Below are positions 8,207 through 15,977 of a DNA stretch of 21,975 bases, in pieces. The notes below the pieces were generated by a model. It saw only the letters and a list, made by a program, of their open reading frames with translations, was not told where the DNA came from and made no database searches. Numbering within the stretch: the stretch's first letter is position 1; each line of letters begins with the position of its first letter. The stretch spans positions 1 through 21,975 of the forward strand of contig JAKZRT010000047.1 in the NCBI GenBank assembly GCA_047518005.1. The letters run 5' to 3'. The DNA is from JAKZRT01 sp047518005 (lineage in GTDB: Bacteria > Pseudomonadota > Alphaproteobacteria > Rhodobacterales > Rhodobacteraceae). The position numbers and the translations under genes were made by a program.

Positions 8207-8469
8207 GAATCTACCCTTGTTTTCGTAGCATTCACGAGCGCGCGATCCCAAAACGCCAAGTGCGATACTTTATCGAGAAATTCTTCATCATACCCGCCCT
8301 TGGTGCGCAAATGGACAACTGCCGCGGACAGTGCCAAGACTTCATCCTTGAATTTCCCCAACTCAGTAGAACCAGAAGAAAGATCGAATTCACCGGCCGT
8401 TGTGGCACGCATACTCAGTTTGTCATCGCCTACACCAAGATAGTAGGACTGCGTGAAATTCCATTTCAT
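8203..8469 (-). CDS. Hypothetical 88-residue protein between nuoH and nuoI
   Basis: I do not recognise this gene. The product is soluble-looking, begins MKWNFTQSYYLGVGDDKLSM and has no signal peptide, membrane helix or Cys motif. Reasons to believe it is real: its stop overlaps the nuoI start (ATGA), an ATG at 8469 follows a GGAG site nine bases upstream, and the preceding small gene ends three bases before it. Base composition is low for this operon: the 60-base lines covering it have about 45-57 percent GC by hand count, against about 65 percent in a line of nuoD I counted. Together with its neighbour it looks like a small acquired cassette. Function is unknown. Confidence 0.7.
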   Translation of the reverse strand: MKWNFTQSYYLGVGDDKLSMRATTAGEFDLSSGSTELGKFKDEVLALSAAVVHLRTKGGYDEEFLDKVSHLAFWDRALVNATKTRVDS

Positions 8470-8472
8470 TAG

Positions 8473-8685
8473 TTAGGCTCCCACAACATGATAACGAGCG
8501 TTAGACTTGGCAAATTCGCGAAGCCATACGACAAATTCTTCGTTTGTGAAGGCGCCATCGTCTTCGCCGCCCAACTCACCAACAAACGGAATGACAGCCG
8601 TATTACACTGAATGTCGCCTACGGAATCTGACAACTCTTCGTCAGTGGCTTTGGCGATAATCCACCAGATTTGGTTTCCCGGCAT
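8473..8685 (-). CDS. Hypothetical 70-residue protein following nuoH
   Basis: I do not recognise this gene. The product starts MPGNQIWWIIAKATDEELSD, is acidic and has no membrane helix or signal peptide; one cysteine is present. The ATG at 8685 comes two bases after the nuoH stop, with a G-rich stretch (GGGGGG) as ribosome-binding site inside the nuoH end. The stop is three bases from the next hypothetical gene. The frame is open upstream to 8766, but that part lies within nuoH. GC is clearly lower than in nuoH. The tight spacing suggests that it and the 88-residue gene are a translationally coupled pair; a two-component cassette such as toxin-antitoxin or effector-immunity is only speculation. 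Confidence 0.65.
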   Translation of the reverse strand: MPGNQIWWIIAKATDEELSDSVGDIQCNTAVIPFVGELGGEDDGAFTNEEFVVWLREFAKSNARYHVVGA

Positions 8686-8687
8686 AC

Positions 8688-9725
8688 TCAGCCCCCCACC
8701 GCCCAGCGGGCATAGGCGCCGCCGAACATTTCGAATTTCGCAAAGAACGCCACCAGTACCACCCAACCAAGCGAAAGTGGCAGGAACACTTTCCAGCCGA
8801 TCCGCATCAATTGGTCATAGCGGTAGCGCGGCACGATCGCCTTCACCATCGCGAAGATGAAAAAGAAGAACGCCATCTTGCCGATCATCCACAGCGGCCC
8901 GTCAGGCAGGCCGGGGATGGGGCTGAGCCAGCCGCCGAAGAAAAGCAGGCTGGTCAGCGCGCACATCAGGAAAATGGCAATATATTCCCCGGCCATGAAC
9001 AAAAGGAACGGCGTCGAGGAATATTCGACCTGATACCCGGCCACCAGTTCGCTTTCGGCCTCGGGCAAATCGAACGGCGGGCGGTTGGTTTCGGCCAGTG
9101 CGCTGACAAAGAACAGCACCACCATCGGCAGATGCGGAAGCCAGTACCACGAGAAGAACCCGTAGGCCCCGTCCTGTGCGGCGACGATGTCACCAAAGTT
9201 CAAGCTGCCGGTCGAGATGATGATGCCGACGATGATAAAGCCGATCGACACCTCATATGAAATCATCTGCGCGGCAGACCGCAGCGCACCAAGAAAGGCG
9301 TATTTCGAATTGGATGCCCAGCCACCCATGATCACGCCGTAAACTTCCAACGACGACACCGCGAAGACGTAAAGCACCGCGACGTTGATCTCGGCCAGCA
9401 CCCAGGTTTCGTGGAACGGAATGACGGCCCAGGCGATCATTGCCAGCACAAAGCTGACCAGTGGTGCCATCAGGAATACCGCGCGATCGGCACCCGCAGG
9501 CACCACAATTTCCTTGACCACATATTTCAGCGCGTCGGCCACAGACTGCAAAATACCCCAGGCCCCCACAACGTTCGGGCCGCGCCGCATCTGCACGGCG
9601 GCCCAGATCTTGCGGTCGCCGTAGACCAGGAACAAAAGCGAGATCATCACGAAGCCCAGCACCGCAAGGCACTGGGCCACGATGATCACGGCAATGCCGA
9701 GGGTAGTGGTGAAAAACTCGTCCAT
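8688..9725 (-). CDS. nuoH: NADH-quinone oxidoreductase subunit H
   Basis: This membrane subunit (ND1 homologue) forms the quinone-binding chamber together with NuoB and NuoD. It has 345 residues and about eight helices. Diagnostic blocks are AAVQMRRGPNVVGAWG (residues about 43-58), which contacts the quinone channel, and ETNRPPFDLPEAESELVAGY, an acidic loop of the E-channel. The ATG at 9725 lies four bases after the nuoG stop. The C-terminus (ARWAVGG) is followed after two bases by the first hypothetical gene. Length is normal for alphaproteobacteria. Confidence 0.98.
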   Translation of the reverse strand: MDEFFTTTLGIAVIIVAQCLAVLGFVMISLLFLVYGDRKIWAAVQMRRGPNVVGAWGILQSVADALKYVVKEIVVPAGADRAVFLMAPLVSFVLAMIAWAVIPFHETWVLAEINVAVLYVFAVSSLEVYGVIMGGWASNSKYAFLGALRSAAQMISYEVSIGFIIVGIIISTGSLNFGDIVAAQDGAYGFFSWYWLPHLPMVVLFFVSALAETNRPPFDLPEAESELVAGYQVEYSSTPFLLFMAGEYIAIFLMCALTSLLFFGGWLSPIPGLPDGPLWMIGKMAFFFFIFAMVKAIVPRYRYDQLMRIGWKVFLPLSLGWVVLVAFFAKFEMFGGAYARWAVGG

Positions 9726-9729
9726 GCCC

Positions 9730-11733
9730 CTACTCAGCCGCCATCGCCTGTGCGCCTGCGGCCAGGGCGCTGAGTTCGGCCATCACCGCACTGGCGCGCG
9801 CAATCGGATTGGTAAGATAGAAGTCACTGATAATATTGACAAAATCACCGGTTTCAACCTTGAAACCCGGCACCGGTCGCCACTCGTTTTCCACAACCTC
9901 GTCGATCCGGCCGAGATGCGGATGCGCCTCGGTCAGCGCCGCGCGCAGCGCCGCAAGGCTGTCCCAGGGCTGGGTCGCATCAAGCTCGCCCGACAGGGCC
10001 CTGAGAATGGCCCAGTTCTCCTTGGCCTCGCCCGGTGCAAACCCGGCCCGCATGGCCAATTGCGGGCGGCCCTCGGTATTGACGAAAAGCCCGTTTTCTT
10101 CGGTATAGGCGGCCCCCGGCAGGATCACATCGGCCCGGTGCGCGCCCCGGTCGCCGTGGCTGCCCTGATAGATGACAAAAGCGCCCTCGGGCATATCGAC
10201 CTCGTCCGCGCCGAGATTGTAGAGCACATCCGCGCCGCGCCAGTCGCCGTCGCTGACCGCGCCGATATCCATCGCACCAACCCGCCCGGCGGCGGTATGC
10301 AGCACCATGAATTTGGATTCAGTTGCATCGGCAAACGCCATCGCCTGAGACAGAACCGCAGCCCCATCTTCGCCGACCAATGCGCCCTGTCCGACAATCA
10401 CATAGGTCCTGCGTGACAACGCATCTGATTTATCGCCGGCGTTCAGGGCGGTCAGCCCCTCGCGTCCGGTGCCAAGATGGAAATAGTCGTAGCTCAGATC
10501 GACCTTGGGTCCGACAACGCCAACCTTGGCGCCAGCGCTCCACGCCTTGCGAATACGCGCGTTCAGCACCGGCGCCTCAACCCTTGGGTTGGTGCCGATC
10601 AGCATGATCGCACCAGCGTTTTCGATGTCTTCAATCGCGCCAGTACCAACATATGCCGACCGGTTGCCTACGGGAAGTTTCGCACCATCTGTCCGGCATT
10701 CAACCGATCCGCCCTGCCCTTCGATCAGCTGTTTCAGCGCATATGCCGCCTCGACCGGGGCCAGATCGCCGACCAGCCCGGCAAGGGTCGTCGCCCCGTT
10801 GATGGCGTTCGCGGCCTTGGTCAGCGCCTCGTCCCAGGTCGCGGGCCTCAGCATGCCATCTTCGCGGACATATGGCCGGTCCAGCCGTTGCCGGCGCAGC
10901 CCGTCCCAGACAAACCGGGTCTTGTCGGAAATCCACTCCTCGTTCACGCCGTCGTGGTTGCGCGGCAGAATGCGCATCACTTCGCGCCCCTTGGTGTCGA
11001 CGCGGATCGACGACCCAAGCGCATCCATCACGTCGATGGTCTCGGTCTTGGTCAGCTCCCAGGGCCGCGCGGTAAAGGCGTAAGGCTTGGAAACCAGCGC
11101 CCCGACCGGGCACAGATCGATGATATTGCCTTGCAAATTCGATTTTAAGGTCTCACCCAGATACGACGTAATCTCGGCGTCCTCACCCCGGCCGGTCTGG
11201 CCCATCTGGTGAATACCCGCGACCTCGGTCGTGAACCGCACACAGCGGGTGCAGGAAATGCACCGCGTCATATGGGTTTCAACCAGCGGCCCCAGGTCCA
11301 GATCATCGACCGCGCGCTTGGCCTCGCGGAACCGGCTGAAATCAACCCCGTATGCCATCGCCTGATCCTGCAGGTCGCACTCGCCGCCCTGATCGCAGAT
11401 CGGGCAATCCAGCGGGTGGTTGATCAAAAGGAACTCCATCACGCCCTCGCGGGCCTTCTTGACCATCGGGCTGTTGGTCTTGACCACCGGCGGCGCACCC
11501 TCGGGGCCCGGACGCAGGTCGCGCACCTGCATGGCGCAGGAAGCCGCAGGTTTCGGCGGTCCGCCAACGACCTCGACCAGGCACATCCGGCAATTGCCCG
11601 CGATCGACAGCCGCTCGTGGTAACAGAACCTGGGAATTTCGATGCCCGCCACCTCGCAGGCCTGGATCAGCGTCATCGCCGGATCAACTTCGACCTCGGT
11701 GTCATCAATGATGATCTTGCGCAGATCGGACAT
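9730..11733 (-). CDS. nuoG: NADH-quinone oxidoreductase subunit G
   Basis: This is the large iron-sulfur subunit of the NADH-dehydrogenase arm. It has 667 residues, the shorter form found in alphaproteobacteria and mitochondria. Ligands seen: Cys37, 48, 51 and 66 for the 2Fe-2S cluster N1b; His106, Cys110, 113 and 119 for N5 (HPLDCPICDQGGECD); Cys158, 161, 164 and 208 for N4. I see no cysteines for the extra N7 cluster of E. coli. The rest is a degenerate molybdopterin-oxidoreductase fold. The start is MSDLRKIIID at 11733, preceded by GCAGGAAAT; the frame opens further upstream, but without conserved sequence. It is preceded by a 301-base gap with a possible promoter, unlike the other nuo genes here. 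Confidence 0.98.
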   Translation of the reverse strand: MSDLRKIIIDDTEVEVDPAMTLIQACEVAGIEIPRFCYHERLSIAGNCRMCLVEVVGGPPKPAASCAMQVRDLRPGPEGAPPVVKTNSPMVKKAREGVMEFLLINHPLDCPICDQGGECDLQDQAMAYGVDFSRFREAKRAVDDLDLGPLVETHMTRCISCTRCVRFTTEVAGIHQMGQTGRGEDAEITSYLGETLKSNLQGNIIDLCPVGALVSKPYAFTARPWELTKTETIDVMDALGSSIRVDTKGREVMRILPRNHDGVNEEWISDKTRFVWDGLRRQRLDRPYVREDGMLRPATWDEALTKAANAINGATTLAGLVGDLAPVEAAYALKQLIEGQGGSVECRTDGAKLPVGNRSAYVGTGAIEDIENAGAIMLIGTNPRVEAPVLNARIRKAWSAGAKVGVVGPKVDLSYDYFHLGTGREGLTALNAGDKSDALSRRTYVIVGQGALVGEDGAAVLSQAMAFADATESKFMVLHTAAGRVGAMDIGAVSDGDWRGADVLYNLGADEVDMPEGAFVIYQGSHGDRGAHRADVILPGAAYTEENGLFVNTEGRPQLAMRAGFAPGEAKENWAILRALSGELDATQPWDSLAALRAALTEAHPHLGRIDEVVENEWRPVPGFKVETGDFVNIISDFYLTNPIARASAVMAELSALAAGAQAMAAE

Positions 11734-11857
11734 ATATTTCCTGCCCTCGCCGTTCTCCGCCCGCCTGCCCGGAATGGCCCGGAAATCGCGCGAATTCGCT
11801 GGTCTCAAATGGACGCCCTGACCGGTGTCAGAATTAGGGTGGCACCCGTATCAAAGC

Positions 11858-11886
11858 GGTATCGCCCGAGACAAAGGCAGGGTCAA
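11858..11886 (-). promoter_or_regulatory. Possible internal promoter upstream of nuoG
   Basis: On the minus strand TTGACC (11886-11881) is followed after exactly 17 bases by GATACC (11863-11858). The -35 box is five of six to consensus, the -10 box only three of six, which is common in alphaproteobacteria but weak evidence. It sits in the gap between the DUF5333 gene and nuoG and would let nuoG and downstream genes be transcribed separately. Confidence 0.3.
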
Positions 11887-11940
11887 GGTTTGGGGCCGCA
11901 ATAACGCACTAGAGGGTGGAAAAACCGTCGATAATTCGCG

Positions 11941-11988
11941 GGTTATAACCTTCCTCGCTCGCATCCCCCGCGGGGCTTTGCATGCAAA
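11941..11988. other. Cluster of three perfect palindromes in the 301-base gap before nuoG
   Basis: Within 48 bases lie ggttataacc (11941-11950), ccccgcgggg (11966-11975) and tttgcatgcaaa (11977-11988), each a perfect palindrome of 10, 10 and 12 bases. The last two are one base apart. The gap 11734-12034 holds no convincing gene on either strand. Such sites could bind dimeric regulators or mark the end of the upstream transcript; the sequence alone does not decide this. Confidence 0.45.
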
Positions 11989-12034
11989 TCCAAATTCAGA
12001 GTCGCGAAAATCCGATAGCGAAAGACGCGTCGCG

Positions 12035-12451
12035 CTAATTCAACCGGAAATAAGGCCCAATCCCATGATCGGTCGCGATCTCTTGCCGGACGACCGCACA
12101 GAAAGTCGCGTCGTCGTCAAAATCGGCCCCCAGACTTTCGAGGTACCTGCGCGCTCTGGCCTTGACCCGGGCCTTCTCGGTCTTGTCTTTCAGGTATGCG
12201 TCAATCTCGTCATCCAAATAGCCAAGATCGCGCGCATGCGACTGAAGCGACTGCATGAACGACAGCGATCTGAAGAAACGCAACGAGACCTCGTCGCAGC
12301 GACCGCGCAATTGGTTTGAGGCCGAGACCAGCAACAATCCGTTTTCAAGATGGACATCTTCGTTCAGCGGCACACGTGTGTCATCTGCCAGCGCTGAACT
12401 GGCCAGAAATACGGCCAAAATCGCAATGGACATGTTTCGCATAACTATCAT
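12035..12451 (-). CDS. Secreted DUF5333-family protein
   Basis: The product has about 138 residues. It starts with a signal peptide (MRNMSIAILAVFLASSALA, probable cleavage after ALA at about residue 22), so it should be exported to the periplasm. The mature part is helical and charged, with two cysteines (Cys52, Cys118) that could form a disulfide. The pattern ARDLGYLDDEIDAYLKDKTEKARVKARA followed by a Cys near the C-terminus resembles what I remember of DUF5333, a Rhodobacteraceae family found near nuo genes; its function is unknown. Starts at 12451, 12442 or 12433 are all in frame. It stands apart from its neighbours, with gaps of about 214 and 301 bases. Confidence 0.78.
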   Translation of the reverse strand: MIVMRNMSIAILAVFLASSALADDTRVPLNEDVHLENGLLLVSASNQLRGRCDEVSLRFFRSLSFMQSLQSHARDLGYLDDEIDAYLKDKTEKARVKARARRYLESLGADFDDDATFCAVVRQEIATDHGIGPYFRLN

Positions 12452-12603
12452 TTCACTCGCTCAATGCTTGGTTTCTGCCCCAGCCTGGGCCAAACTGCGC
12501 AATTGGCGACCGGATAATCAATATCAAAGCCCGCTGATGGGCCGGTTATCGCTAATCAACCGCATAGTGGTTTGAAATCAAAGCAAATTCTATCGCGCGC
12601 ATT

Positions 12604-12630
12604 GCCGCGCGGTGATGGCCGCGCGGTGAT
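12604..12630. repeat. Two 13-bp direct repeats between the MAPEG and DUF5333 genes
   Basis: The sequence gccgcgcggtgat occurs at 12604-12616 and again at 12618-12630, separated by one base. Each copy contains the palindrome ccgcgcgg. It lies in a 214-base intergenic space (12452-12665) in which I see no gene. It may be an operator or a slippage duplication. Confidence 0.45.
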
Positions 12631-12665
12631 CGACTATTTCGCACGCCTCTGCGTATGTCGGGCGC

Positions 12666-13085
12666 CTACATCGCTTTGGCGATGATCAGTATCACCAGAA
12701 TGACCGTCAGAGCCCAGCCCCCGACGAAGACGAACGACCGCACGCTTTGCGCCGGTTTGCCGATGTTTTGCAGGTAGACGAAGGAATAAATCAGACGCAG
12801 AGCGACCGTGCCCCAGATCAGGCCATTTACCCACGTCGCCGACACGCCAATTAACATAGCCAATAACGCCGGTATCGCGAAACCGGGCAGATGTTCGACC
12901 GCGTTCAGATGCGCCCGGTGCCAGCGATAAATCGGATCGTCATATGATCCCTCAGGTTCGCTGCCGGGTTTGACCTTGGCGGCGGCTTTCTTGGCGGCCA
13001 CCAGCGGGCCGAGGATCAGGATGATAATCACCAGGGCGATCAGTCCAAGAATTCCGCTGGTGTACGGGACGAGCGCTTGGGTCAT
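12666..13085 (-). CDS. MAPEG-family membrane protein
   Basis: The predicted 139-residue protein has four hydrophobic helices (about residues 10-30, 70-85, 90-105 and 118-137). The segment IYRWHRAHLNAVEHLPGFAIPAL in the second part matches the MAPEG core (membrane-associated, eicosanoid and glutathione metabolism), where an Arg/His-containing motif followed by NxxE binds glutathione. Bacterial members are mostly uncharacterised. The start ATG at 13085 has GGAAGGA upstream. It lies between DUF3291 and DUF5333 genes on the same strand, about 100 bases after the former, so it may be carried on the nuo transcript. A link to respiration is unproven. Confidence 0.87.
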   Translation of the reverse strand: MTQALVPYTSGILGLIALVIIILILGPLVAAKKAAAKVKPGSEPEGSYDDPIYRWHRAHLNAVEHLPGFAIPALLAMLIGVSATWVNGLIWGTVALRLIYSFVYLQNIGKPAQSVRSFVFVGGWALTVILVILIIAKAM

Positions 13086-13185
13086 TTCATGGGTCCTTCC
13101 AGTTTTCCATTCGGGCCGACTTGCCCCACTGATACGGCGCAGCAAGCATCATTCACCCTACCATCTAAATGAACCGATGAAAACC

Positions 13186-13674
13186 CTATTCCGCCGGATG
13201 CGGCGCGCACCGCCGCGCGGCCAGTCCCTCCCGCGCCCGCAGCCAGGTCCACCCGAAAGCGAATTCACTGTCGCCGCTGGCCCGCAAATGGCTTAGCCGC
13301 GCCAGCCCTTCGTCCAGGGTCGGCCTATGCCCGGGGTCTACCTGCCACAGGACAAAGTGCATCTCTCCCAAAACTTCGAACCATTCAGCGCGGCGGTCGT
13401 AGAATTGCTTGTGCAGCGTTCCGAAGGTGAAATTCTCCAGGCTCGCCGCATCTTGCCAGACCGTCAGGTTGGCCACCATCTGCGGGTCATCGCCGACATT
13501 ATTCTCGGTATTCCCGGTTCGCGGCTCACCTGATCCCTCCATCATCCAGACAAACCCCGGCATCCGCTTGCCCAACCCGTTGATCCGGTCGAGATTATCC
13601 ATGAACTCTGCCACGCGGGGGTCATCGGTCGGGAACCGCAGACGACCGATGTTAAGTTCGGCAAGATGTCGCAT
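13186..13674 (-). CDS. DUF3291 domain-containing protein
   Basis: The product has 162 residues and no signal peptide or membrane helix. It opens LAELNIGRLRFPTDDPRVAEFMDNLDRINGLGKRMPGFVWMM, which fits the DUF3291 family, a ferredoxin-like fold related to antibiotic-biosynthesis monooxygenases; Trp and His residues (WFEVLGEMHFVLW) recur as in that family. No activity has been established as far as I know. The ATG at 13674 lies 45 bases after the nuoF stop. Codon usage looks like the neighbours. A role in complex I is not indicated by sequence; its position may only reflect operon hitch-hiking. Confidence 0.85.
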   Translation of the reverse strand: MRHLAELNIGRLRFPTDDPRVAEFMDNLDRINGLGKRMPGFVWMMEGSGEPRTGNTENNVGDDPQMVANLTVWQDAASLENFTFGTLHKQFYDRRAEWFEVLGEMHFVLWQVDPGHRPTLDEGLARLSHLRASGDSEFAFGWTWLRAREGLAARRCAPHPAE

Positions 13675-13719
13675 TCGGTTGTCCTTCGGCAGTGTCCAAC
13701 GAAAATTCGGGCCGTGTTG

Positions 13720-14997
13720 TCACTCTGCCGCGATCTTCCGGCCCGTGATCCGATCCTCGATCTCGTCGCGGAAATTGCGGATCAGCCCCTGGATCGGCCA
13801 GGCTGCGGCATCGCCAAGCGCACATATTGTATGGCCTTCGACCTGTTTGGAAACATCCCACAGCATGTCGATTTCCTCGACCGATGCCTCGCCCGTTACC
13901 AGCCGGTCCATCACCCGCATCATCCACCCGGTGCCTTCGCGGCAGGGCGTGCACTGGCCGCAACTTTCGTGCTTGTAAAATTTCGCCAGCCGCCAGATCG
14001 CCTTGATGATGTCGGTGGATTGGTCCATGACAATCACCGCTGCGGTGCCCAGTCCCGAGCCCGCATCGCGCAGGTAATCGAAATCCATGATCGCCTCGCG
14101 GCAGTGCTCGCCGCGCAGGCAAGGCACCGATGACCCGCCGGGGATCACCGCCTTGAGGTTATCCCAGCCGCCGCGAATACCGCCGCAATGCTTGTCGATC
14201 AGTTCTTGAAACGTAATCGACATCGCCTCTTCGACAACGCAGGGCTGGTTGACGTGGCCCGAGACCGCGAACAGCTTGGTGCCGGTGTTGTTGGGCCGCC
14301 CAAACCCCGCAAACCACGCCGCACCCCGGCGCAGAATTGTCGGCACGACAGCAATGCTTTCGACATTGTTGACCGTGGTCGGACAGCCGTAAAGCCCCGC
14401 ACCGGCCGGGAACGGCGGTTTCATGCGCGGCATTCCCTTGCGGCCCTCAAGGCTTTCCAAAAGTGCTGTTTCCTCGCCGCAAATATAGGCCCCCGCCCCG
14501 TGGTGCAGGAAAATGTCGAAATCCCAGCCCGACCCGGCGGCGTTCGGGCCGACAAGACCGGCGCCGTAAGCCTCGTCAATCGCGGCCTGCAGCGCCTCTT
14601 TCTCGCGGATAAATTCGCCGCGAATGTAGATATAGCAGTGATGCGCGCCCATGCCGAAACTGGCGATCAGACAGCCCTCGATCAGCGTGTGGGGATCGTG
14701 GCGCATGATCTCGCGGTCCTTGCAGGTGCCGGGCTCGCTTTCATCCGCGTTGACCACCAGATAGGCGGGCCGGCCATCACTCTCTTTGGGCATGAACGAC
14801 CATTTCAGCCCGGTGGGGAAGCCTGCACCACCACGTCCGCGCAAGCCGCTGGCCTTGGTCTCGTCGACGATCCAGTCGCGGCCCTTCTTGATCAGATCAC
14901 CGGTGCCGTCCCAATGCCCGCGCGCCCGGGCACCGGCAAGGCTGCGGTCGTGCATGCCGTAGAGGTTGGTAAAGATCCGGTCCTGGTCTTTCAACAT
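13720..14997 (-). CDS. nuoF: NADH-quinone oxidoreductase subunit F
   Basis: This subunit binds NADH and FMN and holds cluster N3, the electron entry point of complex I. It has 425 residues. Seen in order: GLRGRGGAGFPTGLKW (51-66, NADH loop), NADESEPGT (83-91, FMN site), CGEETALLESLEG in the middle, and ESCGQCTPCREGTGW with Cys346, 349 and 352 plus Cys392 as 4Fe-4S ligands. The open frame extends about 60 codons upstream, but MLKDQDRIFTNLYG at 14997 is the family start and has AAGGTAAG before it. It follows the DUF5337 gene by ten bases. Confidence 0.98.
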   Translation of the reverse strand: MLKDQDRIFTNLYGMHDRSLAGARARGHWDGTGDLIKKGRDWIVDETKASGLRGRGGAGFPTGLKWSFMPKESDGRPAYLVVNADESEPGTCKDREIMRHDPHTLIEGCLIASFGMGAHHCYIYIRGEFIREKEALQAAIDEAYGAGLVGPNAAGSGWDFDIFLHHGAGAYICGEETALLESLEGRKGMPRMKPPFPAGAGLYGCPTTVNNVESIAVVPTILRRGAAWFAGFGRPNNTGTKLFAVSGHVNQPCVVEEAMSITFQELIDKHCGGIRGGWDNLKAVIPGGSSVPCLRGEHCREAIMDFDYLRDAGSGLGTAAVIVMDQSTDIIKAIWRLAKFYKHESCGQCTPCREGTGWMMRVMDRLVTGEASVEEIDMLWDVSKQVEGHTICALGDAAAWPIQGLIRNFRDEIEDRITGRKIAAE

Positions 14998-15007
14998 AGG
15001 CTTACCT

Positions 15008-15232
15008 TTAATCCGCTTCCCGGCGTCGCCGCCAGATTTGCCAGGCCACGAACAGCGACCAGAAAAGTGCGGCCAGCGCCGCGAAATCGAGAAGAAATAG
15101 CCACCGCGTCGCGACGCCTGACTGCGCGCCCACCCACTGACCGCCCATCCAGAGAACCATAGTGAAAACGATAACAACGGCGACCATCCGGGCCCGTGCG
15201 GACAAAACCGCTTCGTGATCGCGGGCGGCCAT
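15008..15232 (-). CDS. Small membrane protein, DUF5337 family
   Basis: The protein has about 74 residues: a short charged N-terminus, a helix (about 16-33: ARMVAVVIVFTMVLWMGG), a short loop, a second helix (about 44-65: WLFLLDFAALAALFWSLFVAWQIW) and a basic tail RRRREAD. This matches my recollection of DUF5337, found between nuoE and nuoF in Rhodobacteraceae. It could be an accessory or assembly factor of complex I, which is inference from position only. The ATG at 15232 overlaps the nuoE stop (TGATG); a GTG one codon earlier (15235) is an alternative start. The stop is ten bases before nuoF. Confidence 0.85.
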   Translation of the reverse strand: MAARDHEAVLSARARMVAVVIVFTMVLWMGGQWVGAQSGVATRWLFLLDFAALAALFWSLFVAWQIWRRRREAD

Positions 15233-15975
15233 CACGCACCCTTGTCATTGGTCTGCGCGGTGGCACCCTGCGGCGGCCATGGTGCGACCAGAGGCACCTC
15301 GGACCCGTCGATGCGCTTGATGGTCTCGCCCAGATCAGTCGCCAGCTGAACGCTCGCGTTATACTTGGCGCGCCCGGCCTCGTGCTCGGCCAACGAGGTC
15401 AGCCCGCCAATTGGCTCGGCCGCATAGCGCCCGTTCTGCGGCCCCGGCACGGGCACCTTGCCCGCCGCCAGATCGTCGATGATCTCGCTCAAGCGTTCGA
15501 CCGTGAGGTCCTCGTAATAATCCTTGCCGATCTGGGCCATCGGCGCATTTGCGCAGGCACCCAGACATTCGACCTCTTCCCACGAAAACTTGCCGTCCTC
15601 GCTCAGCGTATGGGGCGTCGCCGCAATCTTGTCCTTACAGACTGACACCAGGTCCTCGGCCCCGCAGATCATGCACGACGTGGTGCCGCATATCTGGATA
15701 TTGGCCAGCGACCCAACCGGGGCCATCTGGAACATGAAGTAAAACGACGCCACTTCCAGCGCCCGGATATAGGCCAGCCCCAGCATATCGGCGATCGTCT
15801 CGATGGCTGGCTGCGATAGCCACCCCTCTTGCTCCTGCGCCCGCCACAAAAGCGGGATGATCGCACTGGCCTGACGCCCCTCGGGGTATTTCGATATCTG
15901 CGCCCCGGCCCAAGCCGCATTTGCGGCGGTAAAGGCAAAGCTTTCGGGTTGAGTGTGGTGAAAACGGCGAAGCAT
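15232..15975 (-). CDS. nuoE: NADH-quinone oxidoreductase subunit E
   Basis: This is the thioredoxin-fold subunit holding the 2Fe-2S cluster N1a next to NuoF. It has 247 residues. Ligands Cys96 and Cys101 (CGTTSCMICG) and Cys137 and Cys141 (ECLGACANAPM) are present. After the conserved domain (about residue 165) a 75-residue Pro/Ala-rich tail follows, as is common in alphaproteobacterial NuoE. The ATG at 15975 comes two bases after the stop of the small membrane protein; the stop overlaps the DUF5337 gene. Confidence 0.98.
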   Translation of the reverse strand: MLRRFHHTQPESFAFTAANAAWAGAQISKYPEGRQASAIIPLLWRAQEQEGWLSQPAIETIADMLGLAYIRALEVASFYFMFQMAPVGSLANIQICGTTSCMICGAEDLVSVCKDKIAATPHTLSEDGKFSWEEVECLGACANAPMAQIGKDYYEDLTVERLSEIIDDLAAGKVPVPGPQNGRYAAEPIGGLTSLAEHEAGRAKYNASVQLATDLGETIKRIDGSEVPLVAPWPPQGATAQTNDKGA

Positions 15976-15977
15976 TC

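Noticed and set aside
11825..12319. A plus-strand frame spanning the gap before nuoG and the DUF5333 gene
   Set aside because: It overlaps the signal-peptide-bearing DUF5333 gene on the other strand, and its product shows no domain or plausible start region.
14188..15162. A 324-codon plus-strand frame opposite nuoF
   Set aside because: Antisense shadow of nuoF; no ribosome-binding site or family resemblance.
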